A stretch of DNA of 64,000 nt from Acinetobacter marinus (GCF_900096915.1 NZ_FMYK01000007.1:35526-99525); one strand, 5' to 3'; positions 37,401-45,713 are shown, counted from the first letter of the stretch. The notes: generated by a model not told the origin, from the letters alone. Program-made: numbers and translations.

Positions 37401-38061
37401 CGATCATTTGTTTGAAATTATTTAGCTGATCGCTCGCTTCTTTGGTTTTTTCAAAAGCCACTTGGCTGACTAAGCGAAAAATATTGGAATTAGTCAAATA
37501 TTCCAATAAATCAGCACGTTCTTGATCTTTTGCCTTAAGAAATGCGCCGACTTCTGACTGAGCTAAAAGCACAGCCCGTGTGAATTGTTCAAAGGTCAGC
37601 CCAATCAAGTTTTCCACAGTCGGTGTGCATTCTGACTTTTTCTGGGTCAGGACACGTCCTTCTTCCAGCGCAGTGACTGAGCGATCGACCAATAAGTTGC
37701 CGTTGATTTTTCCTCGTGCACGACGCACTTGCCAGCGTGCCAGGTAACGCTTTTGATCGAGTGCCAAAAATTCAACTTCAGCAAAGCCCTCCGCTGTACC
37801 ACGACGCAGAATTTGGCTACTGTCTTTGATGGTGATGCTTTTGCCACTGGCATCTTGTAGCTGACCTTCGGCACTTTTGAGGCGTGGAATTTGATCGAAT
37901 AGGGCAAGACACATCGCATCCAAAATGGTGGATTTGCCTGCACCTGTTTTACCTGTGATGGCGATCAAACCAGCGTGCGCTAGTGGCTCATCTTCAAAAT
38001 GAATCACTTGTTCATCGGCAAGTGAAGCGAGATTATTTAAGCGTAATGAGAGAATTTTCAT
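34411..38061 (-). CDS. sbcC: Exonuclease SbcC, SMC-like ATPase subunit
   Basis: A 1216-residue ATPase partner of SbcD (bacterial Rad50/Mre11). Walker A is GKTGAGKST at 37-45; a long coiled coil rich in Gln/Glu spans about 190-1010 and is broken near the middle by the zinc hook CMVC at 610-613. The signature LSGGETFLVSLALALA and Walker B ESLFIDEGFGTLD are near the C-terminus. The complex opens DNA hairpins and processes ends and long palindromes. It follows sbcD by 17 bp. Confidence 0.95.
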   Translation of the reverse strand: MKILSLRLNNLASLADEQVIHFEDEPLAHAGLIAITGKTGAGKSTILDAMCLALFDQIPRLKSAEGQLQDASGKSITIKDSSQILRRGTAEGFAEVEFLALDQKRYLARWQVRRARGKINGNLLVDRSVTALEEGRVLTQKKSECTPTVENLIGLTFEQFTRAVLLAQSEVGAFLKAKDQERADLLEYLTNSNIFRLVSQVAFEKTKEASDQLNNFKQMIGHIELLSEEQVQQLKADEAENQQQRTTLQLEQKQLEQAQQWFVKQQDFATQLTAQNQHLQQLELQRPQIEQDKTWLEQLEQFQQIRASFDQFVQAQQHIQQANQSLEKNQTEFAKTEQDKTRCFEMFNQAEKSVTDRQQQIKQLQPDIEQAQQLDNQRSQFAIAFKEKKPELEQHNSNLKIQQSELLQLEQNQSKIEKSLDQANTILKQTQDIDSFTLEPKASLEKIDAFLHEQQKLLQLTQSIDDFKVADFHVDNFNREKFRESLNKLSQDFKKQQDQFGELAEFSQIVEQAKQQFQRIEQRNIHAHGTQRLFTQCQDAQQKKSQLTANLTQQQSALKQLKENQISAEKAHLEAEKNLEKLQQILAEQRLLHSEHIENLRAQLQPEQACMVCGSSTHPFVDHSDLLQQALNQVQDQQLVDAKQRKTEKLQQFELCKQNYLQCQHQIDSMQTQLLELEKQLKQLQSQLETDLVKIEFHLDLSTDSDVRQQQFDAQLNTLKQQQHDAERHTKTVSAQLANYQHLRHQLEQQQRIADQLNQLEIAEHRILEQLSEAGDNTWEMAWKQDSTNSAEQLKVQIQQRVNVKNALQTHQHALQDLQKKQHALRDKVQWLDTQIAKLNNELERITTQGKENRQHFAEIVQKHSAKTFSSANEWLKDLNQDLERLIDQRQHAQKSYQDAELLWQQQQKQRDQIQSALDVYRKQAKQAETEKTTWLAQHPHFNEQLIEQCQNSNPNDLVELRQQIQQFENALLLCQNDLEKIAQLQVAHQSSKPTLELAQLDNQQRLLNEKLTALNQQLETLRSQLIHHEQQLKAYAKYQAEVEKQQQEANRWAKISDLIGSRDGAKFQRYAQHHHLDILLEYANQQLQPLAPRYELQRIPDSLGLAIIDHDMNDETRPVQSLSGGETFLVSLALALAIANMASGNMKLESLFIDEGFGTLDPSSLHIVMDALDRLQSQGRKVILISHIQEMHERIPVKIQVKAKGSGASEIHVVG

Positions 38062-38078
38062 GGTGTTATTCTTATCAA

Positions 38079-39362
38079 TTAGGATTCATGTGATTGGTAT
38101 TGACGTTGTTGTGCCTCATCAAGCACGCTTTGAAAATCCTGTTCCACTGCTTGATCTGCGCTAAAACCTTGTTTTGCCCAGATGTGCTGAAATAATTCCG
38201 TTGGTGTTGGCGGAGCGAGATCGATTTTTGAGGTTGCTGTACTGGTATTCGCATTTTGTGCTGTGGTTTTACGCTGAATCCGTAGTAGTCGGTAACAGTT
38301 AGCTGGTAATGCCTGTTCAATCTGCTGGCGTAAATCAAGCGGTGCAGGGCGGTCACTGATGTATTCGATTTCTAGAAAATCCCGTAAATCATCTTTGCCA
38401 TTTTCACACTGCTTCACCTCAGCGGGGAGAGTGCGAAGTTGTTGCATGACATCATCTAGCTCACCTGTAATCCGCTTTAGGTCGATAGTGCGTGGTACTT
38501 TTAAGGCGTCGATTTGCAATTTTTGCGCATCAGATTTGTTTGGGTCAAGGGTGATATGTAGCACTTGATGAGGGTAGTTGCGCTCACTAAAGGAAAGCGG
38601 AATCGGTGAGCCACTATAGCGAATATGATCTTGCCCGACTTTTTGCGGTTTATGCAGATGCCCAAGCGCCACATAGTCGATGTCATCACCAAACAGATCA
38701 CTGGATAAGGCTTCTTGATTGCCGACCACGATCGGACGTTCCGATTCAGACTCTTGCCCGCCTTGCATGTGGGCATGCGACATGATGATCAAGGCTTGAT
38801 CGCCAGTTTGGCGTTGCTTGGCTTCATTGATCAGTTGCTGATGGATATAGCGAATGGCAGATTGATGGTCTGTTGTATCCGCATTAAATCCTGTAATTTC
38901 TGCGGGACGTAAAAAGGGCAAAGTCACACACCAAGCGACGATTTCTCGTTGATTTGATTCCGTATTAAATTCATAAATCGGTTGAATCAAGCGCTCGGCA
39001 TTTAAGGTTTTGTCTTCATGCCAATGCACCAAACCCACTGTTTTTGCATTATATTTTTCGAGTAATGGCTCAATCTGCTCAATGCGATAGCCTGAATCAT
39101 GATTGCCTGCGATCAGCAAGGTTTGCATCTGCGGGGCAACTTCATGCGCATCGGCAAGGAAGCGATTTAGTTGTTTTTGCGCTTGAGAACTTGGATTGAT
39201 TACATCGAAAATATCACCTGCGATCAGCAAAGCATGCGGTTGTTTCTCTTTGATTTGCACGATTAACCACGCCAAAAATTGGGTATGTTCGTAGTCACGT
39301 GGATAGTTATGGAATAACTGCCCAAGGTGCCAATCCGCAGTATGAAAAAACCGTACAGTCAT
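38079..39362 (-). CDS. sbcD: Exonuclease SbcD, nuclease subunit
   Basis: A 427-residue Mre11-like phosphodiesterase. Metal-binding motifs are FHTADWHLGQ at the N-terminus, AGDIFDVINPS, AGNHDSG and MSHAHMQGG with GHLHKPQ further on. The C-terminal part binds SbcC. There is an extra Ala/Thr-rich stretch around residue 375. First gene of the sbcDC group. Confidence 0.95.
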   Translation of the reverse strand: MTVRFFHTADWHLGQLFHNYPRDYEHTQFLAWLIVQIKEKQPHALLIAGDIFDVINPSSQAQKQLNRFLADAHEVAPQMQTLLIAGNHDSGYRIEQIEPLLEKYNAKTVGLVHWHEDKTLNAERLIQPIYEFNTESNQREIVAWCVTLPFLRPAEITGFNADTTDHQSAIRYIHQQLINEAKQRQTGDQALIIMSHAHMQGGQESESERPIVVGNQEALSSDLFGDDIDYVALGHLHKPQKVGQDHIRYSGSPIPLSFSERNYPHQVLHITLDPNKSDAQKLQIDALKVPRTIDLKRITGELDDVMQQLRTLPAEVKQCENGKDDLRDFLEIEYISDRPAPLDLRQQIEQALPANCYRLLRIQRKTTAQNANTSTATSKIDLAPPTPTELFQHIWAKQGFSADQAVEQDFQSVLDEAQQRQYQSHES

Positions 39363-39513
39363 CGAAGTTACTCAGCCCAAACCATAAAAATCACTGATGC
39401 TAAATTAACATAAATTGCTTGCTGAAAAGAGCTTTTCACAGTGAAGTGCGACATATTCAGTCGTCATCATTTTTTGTTATTCTGAAGTGGCAAACTGGCA
39501 AAAGTGCTTAGTC

Positions 39514-39930
39514 TTACTTCAACTGGTCAAAATGTTGAGCGACGACTTTGAGCTCGGCAGTTTCATGTGACCAACGATATACCGTATCATCCAATTGTTG
39601 TTCATTAGTTTGCATATTGCTCTGTACATTTTCCAATTTTTTAAAAATCAGTAGATCACCTGAACCGTTGCTGGCGATGGCAATCGCATCAGTGGGAAAT
39701 CCGTGCCATTTTTGCGCTTGTTTGGTCTCCACAGTAATATGGTTGCAGGTGCGTTTGATACGTTTCTTATCCGCTTGATCGAAGAAGGGAAAGAGTTGCC
39801 AAAGGTCATCATCGGCGATGACTTCACCACCGTTCGTTTGGATCATTTTTGCTTTAAAACAGGGTGGGAAAATCAGTCCGAGCTGGTGTTCTGTTTGTAG
39901 AATATATTTTTCATCAATTGGAAATGGCAT
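39514..39930 (-). CDS. SMI1/KNR4 family protein
   Basis: A 138-residue protein that fits the SUKH (SMI1/KNR4) fold: IDEKYILQTEHQLGLIFPPCFKAKMIQTNGGEV, then LWQLFPFFD and a C-terminal FPTDAIAIASNGSGDLLIFK. Family members often act as immunity proteins to polymorphic toxins, but others are housekeeping. No toxin gene is adjacent. It lies 49 bp after the VOC gene on the same strand. Confidence 0.75.
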   Translation of the reverse strand: MPFPIDEKYILQTEHQLGLIFPPCFKAKMIQTNGGEVIADDDLWQLFPFFDQADKKRIKRTCNHITVETKQAQKWHGFPTDAIAIASNGSGDLLIFKKLENVQSNMQTNEQQLDDTVYRWSHETAELKVVAQHFDQLK

Positions 39931-39979
39931 AGATCGAGATTCTCCAAGAGCGATTTCAATTCATTTTCAAGCGGTCAAT

Positions 39980-40357
39980 TTATTGCGCCGACTCATCGAC
40001 TTCAAAAATCCCAAACACATTATTGTCCAAATCAACAAAATAACCCTGCCAACAACGTCCTGCGATGGCGAATTTTGGCATAGCTTCAAGTCCTCCCAAT
40101 TCTAAAATCTTCTGCGCTGTGGCATCAAAACTTTCCACTTGGATCGAGCAGGTATAAGCATTGGTGCCATATTCCACAGGCGGGACTTGGCAAGGGCGTT
40201 GTAACAGTCCGCCGTGCATGCCATCACTTTCAATCCGATAATATTCAATCGGCAAACCCTCGACTTTTTCAAAGCGCCAACCGAACACCTGCTGATAAAA
40301 TTCAGCATCACGAGATGGGTTAGAGGATTGGATTTCAAAGTAAGCGATCGAGTTCAT
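39980..40357 (-). CDS. VOC (glyoxalase/bleomycin resistance) family protein
   Basis: A 125-residue protein with the two beta-alpha-beta-beta-beta modules of the vicinal oxygen chelate fold: AYFEIQSSNPSRDAEFYQQVFGWRFE and a second module ending in GYFVDLDNNVFGIFEVDE. Substrate not predictable: similar small proteins range from lyases to antibiotic-binding proteins. It is divergent from cysS. Confidence 0.83.
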   Translation of the reverse strand: MNSIAYFEIQSSNPSRDAEFYQQVFGWRFEKVEGLPIEYYRIESDGMHGGLLQRPCQVPPVEYGTNAYTCSIQVESFDATAQKILELGGLEAMPKFAIAGRCWQGYFVDLDNNVFGIFEVDESAQ

Positions 40358-40456
40358 TTTATTTTCCTTGTCGGCTAAAAATGCCGTGGATGGCTTTTTC
40401 AGGATAGTTGAAATAGGTTATGATTCGTTATTCATTTTTTAGACCATAACATTACG

Positions 40457-41896
40457 ATGCAACCATTTGTCCTGTATAACTCTGAGCAACGTCAAAAAGC
40501 CCCATTCCAACCGCTACGTGAAGGCGAAATTAACCTTTATGTCTGCGGGATGACGGTCTATGACTACTGTCATATTGGGCATGCTCGGGTGATGGTTGCA
40601 TTTGACTATATTACACGCTTCCTGCGCATTCAAAATTGGAAAGTGAACTATATTCGCAACATCACCGACATCGACGACAAGATCATCAAACGTGCTAATG
40701 AAAATGGCGAAACGATCAATCAATTGACCGACCGTTTTATTACTGCGATGAATGAAGATGCGCATGCGCTCGGCTGTCTTGATCCTGATCAATCGCCACG
40801 TGCCACGGATTATATTCCGCAGATGCAGGATATGATTAACAAACTCATTGAGAATGATGTGGCATATCCTGCACCGAATGGCGACGTCTATTATGCGGTG
40901 GAAAAATTCGCCAAATACGGTCGTCTATCAGGGCGTAAGCTCGAGGACATGCAAGCAGGCGCGAGTGAGCGTGTCGATGTCGAAGTGCAAAAACAACATC
41001 CATTTGACTTTGTGTTGTGGAAATCAGCAAAACCGTCTGAACCATCTTGGCAATCGCCGTGGGGCAATGGTCGTCCAGGTTGGCATATCGAATGTTCTGC
41101 CATGTCAACGTGTTGCCTAGGTAATCATTTTGATATTCATGGTGGCGGTGGTGATTTGATTTTCCCACATCATGAAAATGAAATTGCACAAAGCGAAGGC
41201 GCAACGGGCGAGCAATATGTCAACTACTGGATGCACGTTGGTTTCGTCAATGTCGATGGCGAGAAAATGTCAAAATCATTGGGCAATTTCTTTACTATTC
41301 GTGATGTGATGGAAAAGTTTCATCCTGAAGTGATTCGATATTTTATCCTGTCATCACATTATCGTAGTCCGATTAACTTCTCAGATAGTGCACTCAAAGA
41401 AGCCAAAAATGCCTTAACTCGCTTTTACCAAACCAATAAAGCGGTGCAAAATAGCGACGAAGTACAGCAGATTTTAGCCTCGATTAAACTCGAATTTGTA
41501 CAAAGTACGGATGCCTATCAACGCTTTGTCAAAGCTATGTCGGATGACTTTAATACACCTGAAGCTTTATCGATCTTGTTTGAATTGAGTCGTGAAACCA
41601 ATCGTGCAATCAAAGCTGAAGAGTGGCAACAAGCAGCCAATGCTTATGCAACACTCAACGCCTTATGTGAAATCCTCAATATTGCACAGCATGATACTGA
41701 TGAATTCTTAAAGTCAGATGTGGGTGCAGAAAATAGCTTATCCAATGACGAAGTCGAAGCACAGATTCAAGCCCGTGCTGATGCCAAGAAAGCCAAAAAC
41801 TTTGCCGAGGCAGATGCAATTCGTCAGGCTTTACTCGATCAAGGCGTGGTGCTTGAAGATAGTCGTCAGGGGACGACTTGGCGCCGTGTCGATTAA
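40457..41896 (+). CDS. cysS: Cysteinyl-tRNA synthetase
   Basis: A 479-residue class I synthetase. The HIGH motif is HIGH at 39-42, with the zinc-binding Cys 30 in YVCGMT before it and the other ligands in GWHIECSAMS and GGGGDLIFPHHENEIAQ. KMSKS is at 270-274. The C-terminal helical anticodon-binding domain ends with the usual DSRQGTTWRR. Length is normal. Confidence 0.97.
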   Translation: MQPFVLYNSEQRQKAPFQPLREGEINLYVCGMTVYDYCHIGHARVMVAFDYITRFLRIQNWKVNYIRNITDIDDKIIKRANENGETINQLTDRFITAMNEDAHALGCLDPDQSPRATDYIPQMQDMINKLIENDVAYPAPNGDVYYAVEKFAKYGRLSGRKLEDMQAGASERVDVEVQKQHPFDFVLWKSAKPSEPSWQSPWGNGRPGWHIECSAMSTCCLGNHFDIHGGGGDLIFPHHENEIAQSEGATGEQYVNYWMHVGFVNVDGEKMSKSLGNFFTIRDVMEKFHPEVIRYFILSSHYRSPINFSDSALKEAKNALTRFYQTNKAVQNSDEVQQILASIKLEFVQSTDAYQRFVKAMSDDFNTPEALSILFELSRETNRAIKAEEWQQAANAYATLNALCEILNIAQHDTDEFLKSDVGAENSLSNDEVEAQIQARADAKKAKNFAEADAIRQALLDQGVVLEDSRQGTTWRRVD

Positions 41897-41919
41897 CTAT
41901 AATCAGGCACTTTAACTCT

Positions 41920-41980
41920 GCTACTGCGTTAACCTCACTCGAAGTACGACATGTACGTCATCGCTCGGTTGCCTTGTAGC
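41920..41980. repeat. 61-bp palindromic intergenic element
   Basis: The ends GCTAC and GTAGC pair, as do inner AACC/GGTT and the central GTAC-N5-GTAC. The two halves are imperfectly complementary overall, forming a long interrupted hairpin of the REP type. It lies between cysS and tRNA-Gly. Its organisation suggests a mobile palindromic repeat; no second copy is in this window. Confidence 0.5.
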
Positions 41981-42083
41981 AAAATTAAATTGCACTAATT
42001 ATAGGTGCGAAGGCGGTATTTGATAGAAATTAAACTGTTGTGCTAAAAAAACGCCAGTTAATTGAAAAATGTGAAAAAAGTAA

Positions 42084-42111
42084 TTGACGGTGACAATATG
42101 ATGACTATAAT
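42084..42111 (+). promoter_or_regulatory. Sigma-70 promoter of tRNA-Gly
   Basis: TTGACG (42084-42089) and a perfect TATAAT (42106-42111) are 16 bp apart, 13 bp before the tRNA gene. Confidence 0.85.
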
Positions 42112-42123
42112 AGCGTCCACAAA

Positions 42124-42199
<76 letters not shown>

Positions 42200-42206
42200 A
42201 ATTCTG

Positions 42207-42238
42207 AAAGCCTCAATCACAAGATTGGGGCTTTTTTT
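42207..42238 (+). terminator. Terminator after tRNA-Gly
   Basis: AAAGCCTCAATC pairs with GATTGGGGCTTT (one T-G pair) around a four-base loop, followed by a T-run. Confidence 0.88.
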
Positions 42239-42331
42239 ATGCCTATTTTCAATCACTTAGAATGGCGTATTACTCAGCTTTTCTCAATTTTGAGTTTTAT
42301 TAAAAGTCAAGCCCTGTATCCTGACTTCAAA

Positions 42332-42370
42332 AAAGTGGCTAAAAGTGACCAAAAATTGACTGAAAGTGTC
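42332..42370. repeat. Four helically phased AAAGTGNC repeats, possible integrase arm sites
   Basis: AAAGTGGC, AAAGTGAC, AAATTGAC and AAAGTGTC begin at 42332, 42342, 42353 and 42363, a period of 10-11 bp. Short direct repeats close to a tRNA attachment site are typical arm-type binding sites of tyrosine integrases. No integrase gene remains. Confidence 0.45.
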
Positions 42371-42403
42371 CACGTCTTTTTTGCTGGTCAAATCACGCCT
42401 AAA

Positions 42404-42616
42404 TTATTCTTCAGAATTTTTTTTGAAGCTTAATAAATCTCCGACATCTATGTCTAGAAAGTCGCAAATTCTATTGATTGTTTCAAAATCAATTCTTGTT
42501 AACTCATCATTATAAAGTTTATGCAGGGTCGTTTTATTGATCCCTGTACCTCTTATTAGATCAGAAACCTTCATTCTTCGTTCAGCTAAAAGAATAGGTA
42601 AGTTACAAATAATCAC
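42404..42616 (-). CDS. Small XRE-type helix-turn-helix regulator
   Basis: A 70-residue Cro/CI-like protein: CNLPILLAERRMKVSDLIRGTGINKTTLHKLYNDE is the helix-turn-helix and FETINRICDFLDIDVGDLLSF the dimerisation helix. I place the start at GTG 42616, which has AGAGGAA six bases upstream; an upstream frame to 42730 lacks family similarity. Such regulators sit next to excisionase genes in prophages and integrative elements, and here the gene diverges from an excisionase-like fragment, so I take it as a survivor of a lost element. Confidence 0.8.
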   Translation of the reverse strand: MIICNLPILLAERRMKVSDLIRGTGINKTTLHKLYNDELTRIDFETINRICDFLDIDVGDLLSFKKNSEE

Positions 42617-42731
42617 AATATATTCCTCTAATCCAATGAATAAATCATTGTATTTATGTACATTCAAGGGTAAATTACACACATCAGATGAAATATTTAT
42701 TTGATGCAATCCAACTTTACAGGAATACATT

Positions 42732-42872
42732 ATGACACAGACCTATCTGACAACCAAAGCGCTATCAGAGCGAATCCATTACAACGAACGAACTATTCGT
42801 AATCAGTTGAAGGTTGAGCAGGTTCAATCAATCGCAGATTCTAAAAAGTGCAGAGAGTCCACACCCCAATAG
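42732..42872 (+). pseudogene. Truncated excisionase/AlpA-like gene
   Basis: The ATG at 42732 (AGGAA seven bases upstream) opens MTQTYLTTKALSERIHYNERTIRNQLK, which has the look of the N-terminal helix-turn-helix of small phage/island excisionases. After about 27 residues (near 42812) the frame leaves the family and runs into the antisense of the neighbouring DsbA-like gene, stopping at 42872. The breakpoint therefore marks the deletion junction of the former element. Confidence 0.65.
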
Positions 42873-43414
42873 ATTTCATCTTGATAAAAGCAGGTTGGTG
42901 CGCCAAAAATGCCACGAGCAACGGCTTCTTCAGTCACGTCTTTTAATTGAGTTTTCACCTGTTCATCGCTGAGCCATGTCATTACTTCTCTTTTGTCCAA
43001 GCCTAATTCTTTTGCTAATGTTTCAAATTCTGCTTCGTCATTGAGATTACGAGGCTCTCCAAACATGGCATGAAATATGGTTTGAATCGCCTGTGGAAAG
43101 GAGTCAGGTTGATACAAATGAATTGCAGTGATTAGACGCATCAATTGTAGTGTGTTGATCGGAAAATAAGGATTCATCTGCATCGGAATGTGCCACAGCT
43201 TCGACCAACGCTGTAAATCAATCATGCAGTAGCGTGCTTTGGCAGGAATCACCATCGGTGAATGGTTGCCAGTTGCTTTAAACACACCGCCGAGGAGCAT
43301 CGGCTTCCACGTGATTTGTGCTTCTGTATTTTTGCAAATTTGCAGTAGTCGATGACATGCCATATAGCTATATGGACTACCAAAATCAAAATAAAAATCA
43401 ATATTTTTCATCAT
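42824..43414 (-). CDS. DsbA-like 2-hydroxychromene-2-carboxylate isomerase family protein
   Basis: A 196-residue thioredoxin-fold protein of the HCCA isomerase/kappa-GST group: FYFDFGSPYSYMACHRL at the N-terminus (the Ser in place of the CxxC), a helical insertion, and ARGIFGAPTCFYQDEIYWGVDSLHFL at the C-terminus. Members use glutathione in isomerisation of aromatic intermediates. The 3' end touches the scar of the lost element, and the last residues (LESAID) fit the family length, so the gene is probably intact. It follows the SDR gene by 36 bp and is likely co-transcribed. Confidence 0.82.
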   Translation of the reverse strand: MMKNIDFYFDFGSPYSYMACHRLLQICKNTEAQITWKPMLLGGVFKATGNHSPMVIPAKARYCMIDLQRWSKLWHIPMQMNPYFPINTLQLMRLITAIHLYQPDSFPQAIQTIFHAMFGEPRNLNDEAEFETLAKELGLDKREVMTWLSDEQVKTQLKDVTEEAVARGIFGAPTCFYQDEIYWGVDSLHFLESAID

Positions 43415-43450
43415 TCATTTTTCCTTAAATGTATTATTTTTCAGTGTCCA

Positions 43451-44194
43451 TTACCATTTTTCAGACCACGGACGGAGATCCAGCTCATGCGTCCAAGCAT
43501 CACGAGGTTGCTGTGCAAGATGCCAATAATTTTCAGCGATATGTGCAGGATTTAAAATGCCGTCAAATTCCTTTCGAGCGTACATTTCAGGGAAAGTGGT
43601 GGCAATGAAGTTAGTATCAATTGCGCCATCGACTACCACATGCGCCACATGAATATTGCGTGGACCAAGCTCTCTCGCCATGCTTTGTGCCAATGCTCGC
43701 AGTGCATGTTTTGCACCTGCGAAAGCTGCAAAGTGTGACGCACCACGAACGCCAGCGGTTGCTCCTGTAAAAATGATCGTGCCTTTTTCACGTGTAACCA
43801 TGCGCTTGGCGACTTCACGACCTGTTAAAAATGCGCCAAAGCACGCCATTTCCCAGATTTTGAAATATTTACGAGCGGTTTCTTCCAAGATGCTACAAGG
43901 TACATTTGCGCCGATGTTAAATACCATGATCTCGATCGCACCGATATTGGCTTCGATGTGTTCGATGAGTTCAATTACTTGATCTTCTTGACGAGCATCA
44001 GAGGCAAAGCCATAGGCACGACCACCTGATTGTTCTATCTGTTGGATAAGTGATTGGAGTTTATCTGCGTTGCGTCGGGTCATACAGGTAGTATAACCCC
44101 CTTTGGCAAAGCGCTTGGCAATCTCACCACCAGTTGCATCGCCTGCACCGATGATCAGTGCTACAGGTGGTTTGTCTTTTTCATCAGCAGTCAT
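43451..44194 (-). CDS. Atypical short-chain dehydrogenase/reductase
   Basis: A 247-residue Rossmann protein. The nucleotide site reads IGAGDATGGEIAKRF, a variant of TGxxxGxG. The catalytic Tyr of YxxxK is replaced by Phe (FAGAK, Phe at about 158, Lys at about 162) and the preceding Ser position is in TGATAGVRG. It may therefore be a non-classical reductase or have lost activity. ATG 44194 is chosen since GGAG sits six bases upstream; an ATG four codons earlier lacks a ribosome site. It is divergent from a TetR regulator and upstream of the DsbA-like gene, suggesting a small regulated operon. Confidence 0.82.
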   Translation of the reverse strand: MTADEKDKPPVALIIGAGDATGGEIAKRFAKGGYTTCMTRRNADKLQSLIQQIEQSGGRAYGFASDARQEDQVIELIEHIEANIGAIEIMVFNIGANVPCSILEETARKYFKIWEMACFGAFLTGREVAKRMVTREKGTIIFTGATAGVRGASHFAAFAGAKHALRALAQSMARELGPRNIHVAHVVVDGAIDTNFIATTFPEMYARKEFDGILNPAHIAENYWHLAQQPRDAWTHELDLRPWSEKW

Positions 44195-44238
44195 ATTCAA
44201 CTCCATTTGGTGTGATGATCAGGTATTAATCTATTAAA

Positions 44239-44250
44239 TAACGATCGTTA
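44239..44250. promoter_or_regulatory. Palindrome likely bound by the TetR-family regulator
   Basis: TAACGATCGTTA is a perfect 12-bp palindrome between the divergent SDR and TetR genes, followed by the related TATAACGAATA. The position and symmetry fit autoregulation by the neighbouring TetR protein. Confidence 0.5.
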
Positions 44251-44310
44251 CTATAACGAATACTATGTTATGATGAAAATCAGGTCAAGTACAAAATTGA
44301 GTCAATCACG

Positions 44311-44886
44311 ATGCGTTACAAACCTGGTTATAAAGAAGCAAAGCGCAAAGAGTTGTTAAAGCTCAGCGGTCAACTCGCTAAGCAACACGGCTTTTCGGCG
44401 ACTGGTGTAGATGCTTTTATGAAAGAAGCAGGGGTGACCAGTGGTGCGTTTTATTCACACTTTTCATCTAAAAATGAACTATTTAAAGCCTTAGTCGAAG
44501 CGGAATTAGAGCAAAGTTTAGCAATGTGGCGTGCGAATCCGAATGACTCGGCAGATGCATGGATTGATTTTGAACTGGAGCGTTATCTCGGTTTAAATCA
44601 TTTAAAGCGTGCCGGTAAGGGCTGCGCATTGCCTGCGCTTGCAAGTGAAATCGCTCGGGCGGATGATGAAATTAAGCAGGTTTATCAAGATCGCTTGCTT
44701 GAAGGGCATACGCTATTTCGCAAATATTTGGGTAGCGATGAAAAAGCATGGGCTGTGATGTCACAATTGGTTGGTGCGATTACCTTGGCGCGAGCGATGG
44801 CAGATGAAGCACAACAAATCGCAGTATTAGAAGCCTGTAAAAGCACGGTGAAAGATTATTTGCGATTGGCAAAAATGGCGGGTTGA
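44311..44886 (+). CDS. TetR family transcriptional regulator
   Basis: A 191-residue regulator. The N-terminal helix-turn-helix is GFSATGVDAFMKEAGVTSGAFYSHFSSKNELF (about 27-58); the C-terminal ligand-binding part carries GCALPALASEIARAD, common in the LmrA/YxaF-type group. It is transcribed away from the SDR/DsbA-like pair, which it probably represses through the palindrome at 44239. Confidence 0.87.
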   Translation: MRYKPGYKEAKRKELLKLSGQLAKQHGFSATGVDAFMKEAGVTSGAFYSHFSSKNELFKALVEAELEQSLAMWRANPNDSADAWIDFELERYLGLNHLKRAGKGCALPALASEIARADDEIKQVYQDRLLEGHTLFRKYLGSDEKAWAVMSQLVGAITLARAMADEAQQIAVLEACKSTVKDYLRLAKMAG

Positions 44887-44959
44887 CTGCGCACTGTTGC
44901 TTTAAAAATATCAGTTGAAATTACTGCCTGAAACCGATGGGTTCAGTGCGTTTAATAGG

Positions 44960-45697
44960 TCAATTATTCTGATGATACACATAATATTGCAAGCCTTTGA
45001 GTAGTAAATCTGACTCAACAATCGGTTGATATTGCATCAAATGTTGTGCAAAAAATGGCGCATCGCCACCTGTTAAAATCAGTTGAACATCAGGATGCGT
45101 CTGTAAACTCTGATGAATTGCACCAAGTAAACCCAGCAAAATACCGTGATGTACTGCATCACTGGTATTACGCCCAACCGCAAGACTTTCAAAGGCTTGA
45201 TCGGGGATTTTAATGCCTTTGGTGCCTTGTGTGAGGGAATCACGTTGCAGGTACAAACTTGGCAGAATATAGCCACCCAAATGTATTTTTTCTTCAAGTA
45301 AATCAATCGTCAACGCTGTGCCACAACCGATGATGCAATAGTTTCCACGATTTTGCGTCATGGCTAAGACTTGGAGCCAACGGTCGATACCGAGCTGATT
45401 GGGCGTATCATAACCTGTGATTAGGTCTGCATATTCGGCATGCACTTTGGCAAAATAAATCGGTGCTTTGAGTCGTTTTAAGGTCTTTTCAATGCGCTGA
45501 TTGGTCGCTTGATCTAAGACGGATGAAATGCCAATTAAGCTGATATTTTTATTTTGGAAATGTGAACTTAGACCCAGTAACAAATCGGCAGGGGATTGTA
45601 GGTGCAATTCGGCTGCATGTTCAATGACCTGACCCTGTGCATCACAAAGCCAATATTTTAAACGCGTATTACCCAAGTCGAGCCAAAGTTGATTCAT
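44960..45697 (-). CDS. coaX: Type III pantothenate kinase
   Basis: A 245-residue ATP-dependent kinase for the first step of coenzyme A synthesis. The phosphate loop is LWLDLGNTRLKYW at the N-terminus, followed by GIDRWLQVLA and IIGCGTALTIDLL, and LILTGGDA near the end. Type III enzymes are not inhibited by CoA. It starts 16 bp after birA, so the pair is co-transcribed, as is common in gammaproteobacteria. Confidence 0.92.
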   Translation of the reverse strand: MNQLWLDLGNTRLKYWLCDAQGQVIEHAAELHLQSPADLLLGLSSHFQNKNISLIGISSVLDQATNQRIEKTLKRLKAPIYFAKVHAEYADLITGYDTPNQLGIDRWLQVLAMTQNRGNYCIIGCGTALTIDLLEEKIHLGGYILPSLYLQRDSLTQGTKGIKIPDQAFESLAVGRNTSDAVHHGILLGLLGAIHQSLQTHPDVQLILTGGDAPFFAQHLMQYQPIVESDLLLKGLQYYVYHQNN

Positions 45698-45713
45698 GTG
45701 TTTCAGTAAATCT

